Positions 27,663-37,175 of a stretch of 64,000 bases of DNA are shown one piece after another. The position numbers and the translations under genes are program-made. The notes beneath the pieces are model-generated. The model saw only the letters and a list, made by a program, of their open reading frames with translations, had not been told where the DNA came from and ran no database searches. The stretch spans positions 248,001-312,000 of the forward strand of contig NZ_VFOU01000001.1 of NCBI RefSeq assembly GCF_006716305.1, in the 5' to 3' direction. The stretch comes from Enteractinococcus coprophilus (GTDB lineage: Bacteria > Actinomycetota > Actinomycetes > Actinomycetales > Micrococcaceae). Each line of letters starts with the position of its first letter. The stretch's first letter is position 1.

Positions 27663-30600
27663 CCCCGTCTGAGCATAATCAACCGCTGCGTCTAGTAACA
27701 CAGCCCAACGAGGAAATCGATCGATCACAGCGGGTCACGTTTACCTGGAACGGCAAGACCTACACCGGCTACCAGGGCGATACGATCGTCTCGGCACTCT
27801 ATGCGGCCGGCGAGCGGGTGTTTTCACGTTCGATGAAATACCACAGCCCCCGAGGTGTGCTGACCGGGACGCTACATGATCCAGGAACGATACTGCAGGT
27901 CGACGACGAACCTAACGTTCGCGGTGCGCACCGGCTGATCGAAGAGGGTATGAATGTCACCTCGCAGAACACCTGGCCGTCGCTGAAATACGATGTGCGT
28001 GCAGTCAACCAACTCGGTGCGCGATTCCTGGGGCCGGGCTTCTATTACAAGACCTTCATGAAACCCGACTTCTTGCGCCCCGCCTATCAGCGGGTGCTGC
28101 GCGGCTTCGTCCATGGGGGCAAGGTCTCCAAGAATCGTCCCGAAGAAACCTATGAAAAGCGCTACGCCCACACCGATGTGCTGGTAGCAGGCGGCGGGCC
28201 TGCCGGCATGGAAGCCGCCCTGGCGGCCGCTGCCTCGGGAGCATCCGTCATGCTGGTCGAAGAAGACCACCAGTTGGGTGGTCACCTGCGCTGGGCGGAC
28301 GGTCAACTGGCCCGTGAACTCCGCGCCCAAGTCACCGCTAACCCCAATATCACCGTCTACACCAACACCACGGTTGCCGCCCGCTACGATGACAACTGGT
28401 TGGCCGTTGTACAACGGTCCCCCGAACCCGGCATGGGCGAACGGTTAATCAAGACTCGCGCCCGCAGCCTGGTGGTCGCAGCCGGGCTGCTGGAACGCCC
28501 CTACGTTTTTGAAGGCAACGACCTGCCCGGCGTCCTGCTCTCCACGGCCGCACGTCGTTTGATCAACCTCTACTCGGTGCGCCCCGGCGGCCGCGCCGTG
28601 GTAGTCACTGCCAATCCCGAAGGTGATGCCGCGGTCGAAGACCTGCGTCGTGCCGGCGTAGAAGTGGTTGCCGTCGTCGATGCCCGCCAGGGTGACACGG
28701 TGGTCCGAGCAACCGGCCGCGGCCGCGTGCAGTCCGTTGAACTGTCCACCGGACAAAAGATCGCAGCCGATTTGCTCGTCACGGCCGTGGGTTGGACTGC
28801 CCCAACCTCGCTGCTGAATATGTCCGGCGACAAACCGTACTACGAACCACAAGCAGCCCGCTTCCTACCCGGTGGTACCGAAGAGGGCGTCTACGCTGCC
28901 GGTGGGATTTCCGGGGATGGCACCGTGGCGCAGTTGCGCGATCATGGTGCCGCCGTCGGTGCGCGTGCCGCGGCTCACGCGTTAGCGCAGCGCAGCTTGA
29001 AGATCGCGTCTGCCCCAACGGTTTCAGGACAAACTGAGGCCCCGACCACTGAGAACCTGCCAGAGGTGCAGCCGTTACCGGTGCCGCAGCATCCTGAACT
29101 GTTCCGCTCTTCGACCCACGGGTTCGTGGACTACTCCGAGGACATCACCTCGTCTGATCTGCAGGCCGCCGTGGCGGAAGGCTACGACTCAGCCGAACTG
29201 GTCAAACGCTTCACCACCGTGACCATGGGACCGCTACAGGGCAAGATCGAACTGGTGAACTTCATCGCCGTCGTTGCAGAAGCCACCGGCAAGACCATTG
29301 CCGAAACCGGGACCACCACGTGGCGACCAATGTATGCACCGGTGACCCTGGGAGCGTTGGCCGGCCAGAAATACGACCCGATCCGCTACTCCTCGATCCA
29401 GACGTGGCACGAAGCCCACGGTGCCAAACCGATGATCGCTGGTCAGTGGATTCGTCCCGAACACTACGGGGATCCACAGGCTGAAGTCCGTCGGGTACGC
29501 GATGGGGTGGGCATCATCGATGTGTCGCCGTTGGGCAAGATCGACCTGCGCGGTCCCGATGTGCCAAAACTGCTGAACCTGCTCTACACCAATAAATGGT
29601 CCAAATTGGGCATCGGCAAGGTCCGCTACGGGGTCATGGTCTCTGAAGATGGTGTGGTCATGGACGATGGCGTCACCGCCCGACTCGATGAAGACCACTA
29701 CCTGATGACGACCACAACCGGTGGCGCCGGCCGCGTGTGGGACTGGATTGAAGAATGGCTGCAGACCTTCCACCCAGAATGGCAGGTCAACGCCACCCCG
29801 GTCTCAACCGCCTACACCAGTATCAACATCGCCGGACCCCACGCCCGGACGCTGTTGTCGCGACTGACCGATGTGGACGTGTCCGCGGAGGCCTTCAAGT
29901 ACATGGAGGTTCGCACCGGAACCGTGGCCGGGGTCGAGAACTCGATCCTGTGGCGGATCGGGTTTACCGGGGAACTCTCTTATGAAATTCACGTCCCGGC
30001 CGCCTACGGGCTGCACGTGTGGGAGACCCTGCTGGAAGTTGGCCAGGACCTGGGCGTTGGTCCATTTGGTATCGAAGCCCAGCGCATCCTGCGTCTGGAG
30101 ACCGGCCACCTGATCGTCGGCCAGGACACGGATGGCTTGACCCAGGGCTACAGTGCCGGTCTGGAATGGGCCATCAAATTAGATAAAGACGACTTCGTGG
30201 GCAAACCCGAACTGGCCTGGCAACAGCAAAACCAGACCGGAATGCGCCTGGTCGCCGTCCAACCGGTTGATACCCATGTGGTTCCGGATGAGGCAAGCCA
30301 GATCCTCTTCGGCAATGGCACCATCGCCGGACGCATCACCTCCGCACGGTTGTCCCCCACTCTGGGTCGGTCCATCTGTTTGGCCCAGGTCGAACAGTCG
30401 CTGGCCGAACCCGGCACCATGGTCACGATCCGCCAGATCGATGGCACCATGATTCAGGGCAAGGTCATGGAGGGTCTGACCGCGGTGGATAAAGAGGGTA
30501 CCCGACTGGATAATGACAGCCAGCCGGAGGCCCGCGTCGAAGTCGGCGAACCAATTGGCCGCAGCCCGGTACGCGTCGGTGACGCCAAGACCTTGCTTGC

Positions 30601-31171
30601 GGGCTGGGAAGTCTCTGCCCAACCGGCAGCTGGTCCGCTGACTATCCAGGACCAAAGTGTCATGACCAAGCTTGAGGTTCGCAGCTCGTTTACCGGTTCA
30701 ACCGCCGAGAAACTGCATGCCAGCTTCGGTCGCACCCATCGCAGTCAAGACGGCACATTGGTGATCGGTTCTGGCCCTGGCCAGTGGTACATCTTGGGCG
30801 AACCAGGCTCCCAGCAGACCATGCTCAATGCACTGCAGCACATGGCTGATAGCGCCAATGAGCTGACCACTGTGGTCGACCTGACGCACGGTCGCGCGCT
30901 GTTCCGGATCACCGGGGATGAAGCAGCCGCACTGCTCAATAAGCTGTGCTCGCTGGAACTCTCCGATGACATTGTCCCGGATGGGTCCGCACTGCGCAGC
31001 AGCGTCGCCGGGGTGGTCACCGACATCATCCGTGACGACGTCGACGGCGCGCTCAGCTACTTGGTCCACTGCGAGCGTTCCTCGGGTCAATACCTGTGGG
31101 ATACGCTGCTGGATGCCGGAGCTGAATACCGACTGGCTGAAGTCGGTTACACGATGGCCTACGCCAACTAG
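27659..31171 (+). CDS. soxA: Sarcosine oxidase-type alpha subunit fused to gamma subunit
   Basis: A 1170-residue protein. Residues 20-120 are the N-terminal SoxA domain (TFTWNGKTYTGYQGDTIVSAL, SMKYHSPRGVLTG). An NAD/FAD-type Rossmann module follows (VLVAGGGPAGMEAALAAAAS, about 175) and closes with YAAGGISGDGTVAQLRDHGA. A bridging segment follows (LVKRFTTVTMGPLQGK), then the folate-binding GcvT-like domain (about 590-950; YGVMVSEDGVVMDDGV, GFTGELSYEIHVPA, PFGIEAQRILRLETGH). Residues from about 970 correspond to the separate gamma subunit (SoxG: VVDLTHGRALFRITGDEAAALLNKLC). The usual alpha is about 960-1000 residues, so this is an alpha-gamma fusion and no separate soxG follows. It yields 5,10-methylene-THF from the oxidised methyl group. 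A strong terminator follows. Confidence 0.87.
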   Translation: MTPSEHNQPLRLVTQPNEEIDRSQRVTFTWNGKTYTGYQGDTIVSALYAAGERVFSRSMKYHSPRGVLTGTLHDPGTILQVDDEPNVRGAHRLIEEGMNVTSQNTWPSLKYDVRAVNQLGARFLGPGFYYKTFMKPDFLRPAYQRVLRGFVHGGKVSKNRPEETYEKRYAHTDVLVAGGGPAGMEAALAAAASGASVMLVEEDHQLGGHLRWADGQLARELRAQVTANPNITVYTNTTVAARYDDNWLAVVQRSPEPGMGERLIKTRARSLVVAAGLLERPYVFEGNDLPGVLLSTAARRLINLYSVRPGGRAVVVTANPEGDAAVEDLRRAGVEVVAVVDARQGDTVVRATGRGRVQSVELSTGQKIAADLLVTAVGWTAPTSLLNMSGDKPYYEPQAARFLPGGTEEGVYAAGGISGDGTVAQLRDHGAAVGARAAAHALAQRSLKIASAPTVSGQTEAPTTENLPEVQPLPVPQHPELFRSSTHGFVDYSEDITSSDLQAAVAEGYDSAELVKRFTTVTMGPLQGKIELVNFIAVVAEATGKTIAETGTTTWRPMYAPVTLGALAGQKYDPIRYSSIQTWHEAHGAKPMIAGQWIRPEHYGDPQAEVRRVRDGVGIIDVSPLGKIDLRGPDVPKLLNLLYTNKWSKLGIGKVRYGVMVSEDGVVMDDGVTARLDEDHYLMTTTTGGAGRVWDWIEEWLQTFHPEWQVNATPVSTAYTSINIAGPHARTLLSRLTDVDVSAEAFKYMEVRTGTVAGVENSILWRIGFTGELSYEIHVPAAYGLHVWETLLEVGQDLGVGPFGIEAQRILRLETGHLIVGQDTDGLTQGYSAGLEWAIKLDKDDFVGKPELAWQQQNQTGMRLVAVQPVDTHVVPDEASQILFGNGTIAGRITSARLSPTLGRSICLAQVEQSLAEPGTMVTIRQIDGTMIQGKVMEGLTAVDKEGTRLDNDSQPEARVEVGEPIGRSPVRVGDAKTLLAGWEVSAQPAAGPLTIQDQSVMTKLEVRSSFTGSTAEKLHASFGRTHRSQDGTLVIGSGPGQWYILGEPGSQQTMLNALQHMADSANELTTVVDLTHGRALFRITGDEAAALLNKLCSLELSDDIVPDGSALRSSVAGVVTDIIRDDVDGALSYLVHCERSSGQYLWDTLLDAGAEYRLAEVGYTMAYAN

Positions 31172-31181
31172 AACACCCATG

Positions 31182-31214
31182 CTGGTGGCCGGTCCAATAC
31201 GGGCCGGCCACCAG
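31182..31214. terminator. Convergent terminator after soxA
   Basis: A 14-bp stem CTGGTGGCCGGTCC (31182-31195) / GGGCCGGCCACCAG (31201-31214, one G-T pair) encloses a 5-base loop, with outer AACAC/GTGTT pairing. It lies between the ends of soxA (+) and the DUF3237 gene (-) and can serve both strands. Confidence 0.8.
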
Positions 31215-31218
31215 GTGT

Positions 31219-31716
31219 TTAACGCACGATCCACAAATCGATAATCACCGCGTCGGGTTCGCGCCGCCCAGAACCAATGACCACGGTGGATTCCAGCCAT
31301 CGCCATGACGAGGTGTCACTATCGGCTACCTCAAACCGGGGCGCGCAGCGGAAGTAAATCCGTTCGGCAGGCACCTCGTGCCCTTCAGCAAGTGCGGTGA
31401 TGTCTTCGGCTGAGCCGGTCCGATAGGCCACATTCATAACAAACAGGCGCGCGCCGTCGTCCAATTCAATGACGTACCGAGCATCGAGATCTGATTCGGT
31501 GGCACTGCGAATGACCTGAAAATCGGCTCCCGCGTTCAGAATCGTGCCCGATACCTTCGGACCGGTCAGGCTGCCGCCGGTAATTGGGATGACCCGACGC
31601 TGCCCGGCGTACGTGCGACCGACTTCGACCGGGGCTTCGACTTCGATGTTCAGACGACCCAGGTATTCCAGTTCGGGGGCTGGAGGCAGGGCTGGGGTAT
31701 TAGGTGGTGTTGTCAT
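31219..31716 (-). CDS. DUF3237 family protein
   Basis: A 165-residue protein of the DUF3237/UPF0311 beta-barrel family. Recognisable text is RRVIPITGGSLTGPKVSGTILNAGADFQVIR, then ARYVIELDDGARLFVMNVAYRTG and the C-terminal TVVIGSGRREPDAVIIDLW. Function of the family is unknown; a lipocalin-like small-molecule binding role has been suggested from the fold. It lies on the opposite strand to the sox operon and is monocistronic. Confidence 0.82.
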   Translation of the reverse strand: MTTPPNTPALPPAPELEYLGRLNIEVEAPVEVGRTYAGQRRVIPITGGSLTGPKVSGTILNAGADFQVIRSATESDLDARYVIELDDGARLFVMNVAYRTGSAEDITALAEGHEVPAERIYFRCAPRFEVADSDTSSWRWLESTVVIGSGRREPDAVIIDLWIVR

Positions 31717-31875
31717 GGCTCCAGAATACCTAGCTCATCCGAAGGGGCTGTCGTGTTGGCTGCGTCGTTGGGCGGTTTCCGCTGCTCCTGCCACGGCGAT
31801 CTTTCGGGTTATCCATAATCAAAGTGTCCGGCTTTCTCGGTGTTGGTTTGATCTGCGGGACCCTACTGTTAAAGC

Positions 31876-33153
31876 ATGACTTCAACAACACCATCCTCCG
31901 AGGTTCATCCGACCTCGCGCCCGCCGCTCCGGCTGGGCCTCACCCTGCTGCACCTGGCAGTGCTTGGCACCCTAGGTTGGGCAGTCCTCGGGCTGCTCGC
32001 CGCTACCATCGGCGTCGGCGTTGGCCTGTTATTCGTGTTCGGCATCGGCATCATTGTCCTGCTGGGCGTGTTCTACGTTTTATTCGGCCTAGCCTGGCTT
32101 GAGATCGAACGTGTGGCAAGCCTGTACAACATCCCCGCTCATCCGCTGAAGTGGCGTCCCCGCACCGAACCAACCTTCGGTGGTTACGTCAGATCCTTAG
32201 GTGCCAACTTCGTGCACGGCCGGATGTGGGCGGCCCTGGGGAACTTCGTTCTGGCTTCTTTGATGGGGGCCATCATGATTGGCGCGTTTCGCTCGCTGAT
32301 TGCCCTGATCATCGCCTCATTTTCGCCGCTCACAGATGCTGACACCGTCACCACGGCATTCGGTATCCAGCTTGAATCCGGATATGCGCCGCTGCTGTTG
32401 CTCCTGGCGCTGGTGTGCGCCGGTGTGATCATCGGGCTGTTATTCCTGCACCGCACCATCGCTACCGCAATTATCGGTGCGACCGCTCGCGAGTCTGATC
32501 TCACCGAACGCGTGCGCACCACCACCGTTCAGCGCGAAGGTGCGATGCGCGCCGCTGAAGTGGAACGCACCCGCATTGAACGAGATCTGCACGACGGCGT
32601 GCAACCACGCCTCGTCTCGTTAGGTATGACTCTAGGTCTGGCCAAACAACACATCGACACCAACCCCGAACAGGCCAAAGAGCTCATCGATGAGGCACAC
32701 ACCTCGACTAAATCGGCCATCACCGAACTGCGCCAACTGACCCGCGGCATCTATGCCTCGGTACTCGATGATCGCGGTTTAGATGCCGCACTGTCCGCGG
32801 TGGCTGGTCGCTCCCACATTCCGGTGAACCTGGATGTCCGGCTCCCCCACCGGTGTGACCGCGCCACCGAAGCCGCCGTGTACTTCGCCATCGCCGAGGG
32901 CCTGACCAACGCCGCCAAACACTCTCGAGCCTCCGAAGCCCGTGTTACCGTGCGAATGCGCGACGACGACGCCGGTCGTCCTTATATCTGGGCCCGCGTC
33001 GAAGACAACGGCACCGGCGGAGCCAGAGTGGTCCCCGGCGGCGGCCTGGATGGGATCAGCAACCGCGTCGTGGCAGCCGGCGGTACGATGCAGGTAGAGA
33101 GCCCTATCGGTGGCCCAACAGCATTGGAAGTGAGCGTGCCATGCGCATCCTAA
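31876..33153 (+). CDS. Sensor histidine kinase (DesK/NarX-like, HisKA_3)
   Basis: A 425-residue membrane sensor. Five or so hydrophobic segments in residues 15-210 form a membrane sensor region without an obvious ligand domain. The phospho-acceptor helix is ERTRIERDLHDGVQPRLVSLGM (His at about residue 240). The ATP-binding domain shows an N-box EGLTNAAKHSRAS and glycine motifs in EDNGTGGARVVPGGGLDGIS. Its last bases overlap the response regulator by 13, so the pair is co-translated. The same operon carries a DUF4097 membrane protein, a context often tied to cell-envelope stress sensing. Confidence 0.86.
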   Translation: MTSTTPSSEVHPTSRPPLRLGLTLLHLAVLGTLGWAVLGLLAATIGVGVGLLFVFGIGIIVLLGVFYVLFGLAWLEIERVASLYNIPAHPLKWRPRTEPTFGGYVRSLGANFVHGRMWAALGNFVLASLMGAIMIGAFRSLIALIIASFSPLTDADTVTTAFGIQLESGYAPLLLLLALVCAGVIIGLLFLHRTIATAIIGATARESDLTERVRTTTVQREGAMRAAEVERTRIERDLHDGVQPRLVSLGMTLGLAKQHIDTNPEQAKELIDEAHTSTKSAITELRQLTRGIYASVLDDRGLDAALSAVAGRSHIPVNLDVRLPHRCDRATEAAVYFAIAEGLTNAAKHSRASEARVTVRMRDDDAGRPYIWARVEDNGTGGARVVPGGGLDGISNRVVAAGGTMQVESPIGGPTALEVSVPCAS

Positions 33154-33821
33154 TTTGTGAAGACTCCGTCCTGTTGCGCGAAGGACTGGTGCGCCTGTTG
33201 GAACACTCCGGCCACGAAGTGTCAGCGGCCCTACCGGATACCATCGAACTGTTTCCCACGCTGGAAAACGATATGCCGGATCTGGCCATTCTGGATGTGC
33301 GCCTGCCGCCCACCTACTCGGACGAAGGCATCCGGGCAGCCCTGCGCATCCGCCAGCAATATCCCGAGCTGCCGCTGTTGGTACTGTCTCAGTACGTTGA
33401 AGAGCGCTACGCATCCGAGCTGATCTCCGCCTATACCCCAGCTCTGGGGTACCTGTTGAAAGACCGCGTCGCAGATGTCGCCGAATTCGTGGAATCGCTT
33501 GAACAAATCCGCGCCGGGGCCACCATCCTCGATCCGGAAGTGGTAGCCCAGTTGTTGACCAGATCGAATCACGACAACCGCATGCAGCGCCTCACCCCGC
33601 GAGAACGCACCGTGTTAGCGGCTGTGGCCGAAGGGAAATCCAATCAGGCGATCGCCGGACTGCTGCACCTTTCGGAAGCAAGCGTTGAAAAACACATCAC
33701 CGCGATTTTCCAGAAACTTGAACTTGAAGCCGACGGCACCGGCAACCGCCGCGTCTTAGCCGCCCTGGCACACATCGAAAACCAGGCTGCCAGCCCGCAG
33801 CCACGACAGGATCAGCCATGA
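33141..33821 (+). CDS. NarL/LuxR-type response regulator
   Basis: A 226-residue regulator. The receiver domain (1-120) has the acidic pocket near CEDSVLLREGL, the phospho-accepting Asp in LAILDVRLPP and the Lys of LLKDRV. The C-terminal HTH (155-215) reads LTPRERTVLAAVAEGKSNQAIAGLLHLSEASVEKHI. It is the partner of the overlapping kinase. Its targets are unknown; autoregulation of this operon is likely because the third gene is a typical target-type membrane protein. Confidence 0.88.
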   Translation: MRILICEDSVLLREGLVRLLEHSGHEVSAALPDTIELFPTLENDMPDLAILDVRLPPTYSDEGIRAALRIRQQYPELPLLVLSQYVEERYASELISAYTPALGYLLKDRVADVAEFVESLEQIRAGATILDPEVVAQLLTRSNHDNRMQRLTPRERTVLAAVAEGKSNQAIAGLLHLSEASVEKHITAIFQKLELEADGTGNRRVLAALAHIENQAASPQPRQDQP

Positions 33822-34684
33822 GCACCCACACCCCGTACCCACAACCCGAACCACCAGCTCCACCCAACCCAGAACCGCGACGATCTTCGGCCACCAAACC
33901 GATCATGATCACTCTTGCCATCGTCGGGGCACTCGCCCTGGTAGGAGTCCTCGTGACCACCCTGTTGTCCTCGATCATCGGTCTGTCGTCACAAGGCTCC
34001 GCTAGCCAAACCGCCGACACCACCGGTGTCACCCAACTCGAGCTAAACTCCAATGCCGGCAATGTGAATATTCTGTTCGACGACGTCGATCAGGCCACCC
34101 TGGACGCAACCGGCCAGCACGCCGACCGCTGGGAACTGGTCCACCGCGGTGACACTCTGGCCGTCAATGCTCCAGATACCTGGTGGTCCTGGTGCTGGTT
34201 CAATTGTGAAGGCACCGAAGTCACCGTGACCCTGCCCCAGGAACTCAACAATGGAACTCTGAACGCGGAGTTCGACCTCAATGCCGGACGACTCGATGCC
34301 ACCGGCAACTTCAACGAACTCGCAGTAGAACTCAATGCCGGAGAAATTAACGTCGGCGGCGCAGCTCGCGCACTGCAGACCGAAGTCAACGCAGGCAATG
34401 CAAACCTGCAATTGGCTGACGTTGAAACCGCATCCTTTGAAGTTGCTGCCGGACGCATCGACTCCGAACTCACGGGCACTGCACCGACTACGACGGACAT
34501 TGATGTCAGTGCCGGGCAGCTGATCCTGGCACTACCAGACGCTGAGTACGCCGTCGTTTCAGATTCGTCTGCAGGCAGCATCAATAACAATCTCCGGACC
34601 GCTTCGGATGCACCACATCGCGTCACCGTCGACATCGCAGCTGGTGATGTGACACTGCGACCAGGTCAAACACCGACGGAGTAG
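33818..34684 (+). CDS. DUF4097-type membrane protein in the kinase operon
   Basis: A 288-residue protein: a Pro-rich cytoplasmic N-terminus, one transmembrane helix (IMITLAIVGALALVGVLVTTLL, near residues 30-52) and an external beta-solenoid made of short repeats (LNSNAGNVNILF, FDLNAGRLDATGNF, VELNAGEINVGG, EVNAGNANLQLADV, EVAAGRIDSEL, VSAGQLILALP). This is the repeat style of DUF4097/adhesin-like domains. The start overlaps the regulator by 4 bases (ATGA). It might sense or shield the envelope as accessory of the two-component pair. Function unknown; a strong hairpin follows. Confidence 0.78.
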   Translation: MSTHTPYPQPEPPAPPNPEPRRSSATKPIMITLAIVGALALVGVLVTTLLSSIIGLSSQGSASQTADTTGVTQLELNSNAGNVNILFDDVDQATLDATGQHADRWELVHRGDTLAVNAPDTWWSWCWFNCEGTEVTVTLPQELNNGTLNAEFDLNAGRLDATGNFNELAVELNAGEINVGGAARALQTEVNAGNANLQLADVETASFEVAAGRIDSELTGTAPTTTDIDVSAGQLILALPDAEYAVVSDSSAGSINNNLRTASDAPHRVTVDIAAGDVTLRPGQTPTE

Positions 34685-34705
34685 AGACCGTCAAGTTCAG
34701 CGTGG

Positions 34706-34746
34706 CTTGCGTCGAAGTGCACAGATGATGTGCACTTCGACGCAAG
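34706..34746 (+). terminator. Perfect 18-bp hairpin after the two-component operon
   Basis: The arms CTTGCGTCGAAGTGCACA (34706-34723) and TGTGCACTTCGACGCAAG (34729-34746) pair without mismatch around GATGA. It starts about 20 bases after the DUF4097 stop. The T tract is lacking (TCTCC follows), so besides termination it could be an RNA-stability element or protein site. Confidence 0.65.
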
Positions 34747-34865
34747 TCTCCAGCGAATAGCTCCTGGCGCCTTCAGGTTCTTTGGCCCGTCGGTCCGTGC
34801 CCCTCGTGACTCGCCGGGTGAGGGTTTATGGTGAGATGAGTGTCGCCTGCAAGCAAGGAATCCTC

Positions 34866-35930
34866 GTGCATACCATTGGCTCTGACTCTTCAACCGCCTC
34901 TGTGACCACCAAGTGGTGGAGCCCGGTCGATTTGACGCCCGGCTATTTCGCCTTGGTCATGGGGACCGGCATTGTCTCGGTTGCGCTGCACTTGTGCGGC
35001 TATGCGGTAGTTTCAAGACTCTTACTGGCTATCACGGTGGTTGCATACGTGGTGCTCGTCGTGTTAAATCTTTGGCGGATTATTGCCTATCGCTCTGCTG
35101 TGGTGTCGGACGTGTCTGATATCGCCCGGTCCTTTGGCTTTTTCACATTTGTAGCCGGCAGTGGGGTGATTGGGTCGCGTCTGGCGATGGCGGGCTGGTG
35201 GACTGCTGCCGCGGTGTTGCTCATTGTGGCTGCGGTCAGTTGGCTGTTCCTGGGCTATATTGTCCCCGTCGTGGCCGTCTTAGGTCGTGCCGAGCGCCCG
35301 ATTATCAAAGGCGCCAACGGACTGTGGTTCGTCTGGATCGTTGGGGCACAATCGGTTGCGATGCTCTCCGCGACGCTGGAACCCATCCTGGCCGGAGCCC
35401 GAGAAATATTGGCCATCACCGCAGTCTTTGCCTGGTCGTTAGGAATGATCCTCTATGTCGCAGTCGCCATGTTCGTGGCCCTACGACTCATGACTTTCCC
35501 CTTGGATCCACGCGATTTCAACCCAACGTATTGGATCTCGATGGGAGCGCTGGCAATCACCGTCGTAGCAGCAGCACGCATCGCTGAGATGGCATCGGCA
35601 CCCATGGTGGATGCCACCCGCGGACTGGTCGCCGGTACGGCCGTATTATTATGGTGTTTTGCCACCTGGCTGATCCCCGCATTATTCGGTGTCGGCGTCT
35701 GGCGTCACGTCATCCACCGAGTGCCACTGCGATATGAACCCAGCCTCTGGAGCATCGTCTTCCCACTGGGCATGTACTCGGTGGCCGGGATCTATCTTGG
35801 ACGTGTCAACGAATTACCGATCGTCGAGGCCGTCGGCACCGCCTGGTTATGGGTGGCAGTGACCGCCTGGGCCGTGACGTTTGTCGCGATGATCCGAGCG
35901 ATCCTGCTGCGCATCATCCGACGTCGCTAG
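34866..35930 (+). CDS. TDT family transporter (tellurite resistance/C4-dicarboxylate type)
   Basis: About 354 residues with ten hydrophobic segments of the TehA/TDT (SLAC1-like) family. The start of the fold, LTPGYFALVMGTGIVSVALHL, is typical. Members move C4-dicarboxylates, sulfite or anions; the tellurite effect of TehA is indirect. I prefer GTG 34866 with AAGGAA six bases upstream, which places the protein start just ahead of the first helix; ATG 34836 is also in frame. It is a single gene. Confidence 0.8.
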   Translation: MHTIGSDSSTASVTTKWWSPVDLTPGYFALVMGTGIVSVALHLCGYAVVSRLLLAITVVAYVVLVVLNLWRIIAYRSAVVSDVSDIARSFGFFTFVAGSGVIGSRLAMAGWWTAAAVLLIVAAVSWLFLGYIVPVVAVLGRAERPIIKGANGLWFVWIVGAQSVAMLSATLEPILAGAREILAITAVFAWSLGMILYVAVAMFVALRLMTFPLDPRDFNPTYWISMGALAITVVAAARIAEMASAPMVDATRGLVAGTAVLLWCFATWLIPALFGVGVWRHVIHRVPLRYEPSLWSIVFPLGMYSVAGIYLGRVNELPIVEAVGTAWLWVAVTAWAVTFVAMIRAILLRIIRRR

Positions 35931-35999
35931 TGAGTTTTCTATGCTAAAGCGGCGTTCCGAGATATCACAACCGTCTTGAGAAGGAGTAGGCTGTGATTC

Positions 36000-37142
36000 A
36001 TGTTGATTGGCGTTCCTAAAGAAATCATGAATAACGAAAACCGCGTTGCCCTGACTCACGGTGGGGTGCACGAACTGGTCAAAGCCGGCCACACGCTGGT
36101 GGTCGAGGCAGGTGCCGGACTTGGGTCTGGCATCACCGATGAGGACTATAAAACTGCCGGAGCAGAATTGGTCGACGACGCCGCAGAGGTGTGGGAAGGC
36201 GCCGAGATGATTCTGAAGGTCAAAGAGCCCGTCGACGAAGAACTCACCCGCATGCGCGAAGGCCAACTCCTGTTCGCCTACCTGCACCTGGCCGCATCGG
36301 CCGACTGCACCAAAGCCATTCTTGATTCAAAAGTCACGGCGCTGGCCTACGAGACCGTGACTCGCGGCCGGACGCTGCCACTCCTTGCACCAATGAGCCA
36401 GGTCGCCGGCCGACTCGCCCCGGTTGCCGGTGCTTATCACCTCACCCAATCCCAGGGTGGTTCGGGTGTGCTCATGGGTGGGGTGCCCGGTACTCGTCGC
36501 GCCAACGTCGTCGTCATTGGTGGCGGTGTCGCCGGTGAAGCCGCCGGTGTGATTGCCGCGGGCATGGGCGCCAATGTGAAAGTCATTGACCTAAACCTCG
36601 AACGCCTGTCAGAGCTGGAGCAAGTTCATGGCAACCGCCTGGATACCATCGCCTCGAATGCAATGAACATTGCCGAAGCTGTTGCCGATGCCGACCTGGT
36701 CATCGGTTCCGTGCTCATCCCGGGTGCTGCCGCACCCAAACTGGTCACCGCCGAAATGGTCGAACGTATGCGTCCAGGCTCCGTGCTGGTTGACATTGCC
36801 ATTGACCAGGGTGGCTGCTTTGAAAATTCGCGCCCGACGACGCACGAAAACCCCACCTATAAAGTGGGCGACAAAATCTACTACTGCGTTTCGAACATGC
36901 CCGGTGGCGTGCCGCAGACTTCGACGGCGGCCCTAACGAACGCCACGCTGCCATATATTCAGCGCATTGCCTCCCAGGGGTGGACGAAAGCGCTCGCCGC
37001 CGATGAGGGCCTGGCCTCCGGTCTGAACGCTCACGATGGCAAGATCACTCACCGTGGTGTTTTTGAAGCCATGTTGGAAGAACTCAAGCTGGAACAGAAT
37101 CACGATTTCCGCAACGTTCAGGACATTCTCGCCAGCGTTTGA
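36000..37142 (+). CDS. ald: Alanine dehydrogenase
   Basis: A 380-residue NAD-dependent L-alanine dehydrogenase (reversible pyruvate amination). Family landmarks: the opening MLIGVPKEIMNNENRVALT, catalytic Lys in MILKVKEPV, catalytic His in FAYLHLAAS, Rossmann motif VVIGGGVAGEAAGVIAAGMG and the end of the NAD domain VDIAIDQGGCFENSRPT. Length is slightly above the usual 371. An AAGGAG lies 13 bases before ATG, a little far but in place. It is monocistronic. In this nitrogen-rich region it could act in ammonium assimilation or alanine use. Confidence 0.92.
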   Translation: MLIGVPKEIMNNENRVALTHGGVHELVKAGHTLVVEAGAGLGSGITDEDYKTAGAELVDDAAEVWEGAEMILKVKEPVDEELTRMREGQLLFAYLHLAASADCTKAILDSKVTALAYETVTRGRTLPLLAPMSQVAGRLAPVAGAYHLTQSQGGSGVLMGGVPGTRRANVVVIGGGVAGEAAGVIAAGMGANVKVIDLNLERLSELEQVHGNRLDTIASNAMNIAEAVADADLVIGSVLIPGAAAPKLVTAEMVERMRPGSVLVDIAIDQGGCFENSRPTTHENPTYKVGDKIYYCVSNMPGGVPQTSTAALTNATLPYIQRIASQGWTKALAADEGLASGLNAHDGKITHRGVFEAMLEELKLEQNHDFRNVQDILASV

Positions 37143-37175
37143 GAACACTTCCTGGAGAGCGTCAGGCTCGGCGCA

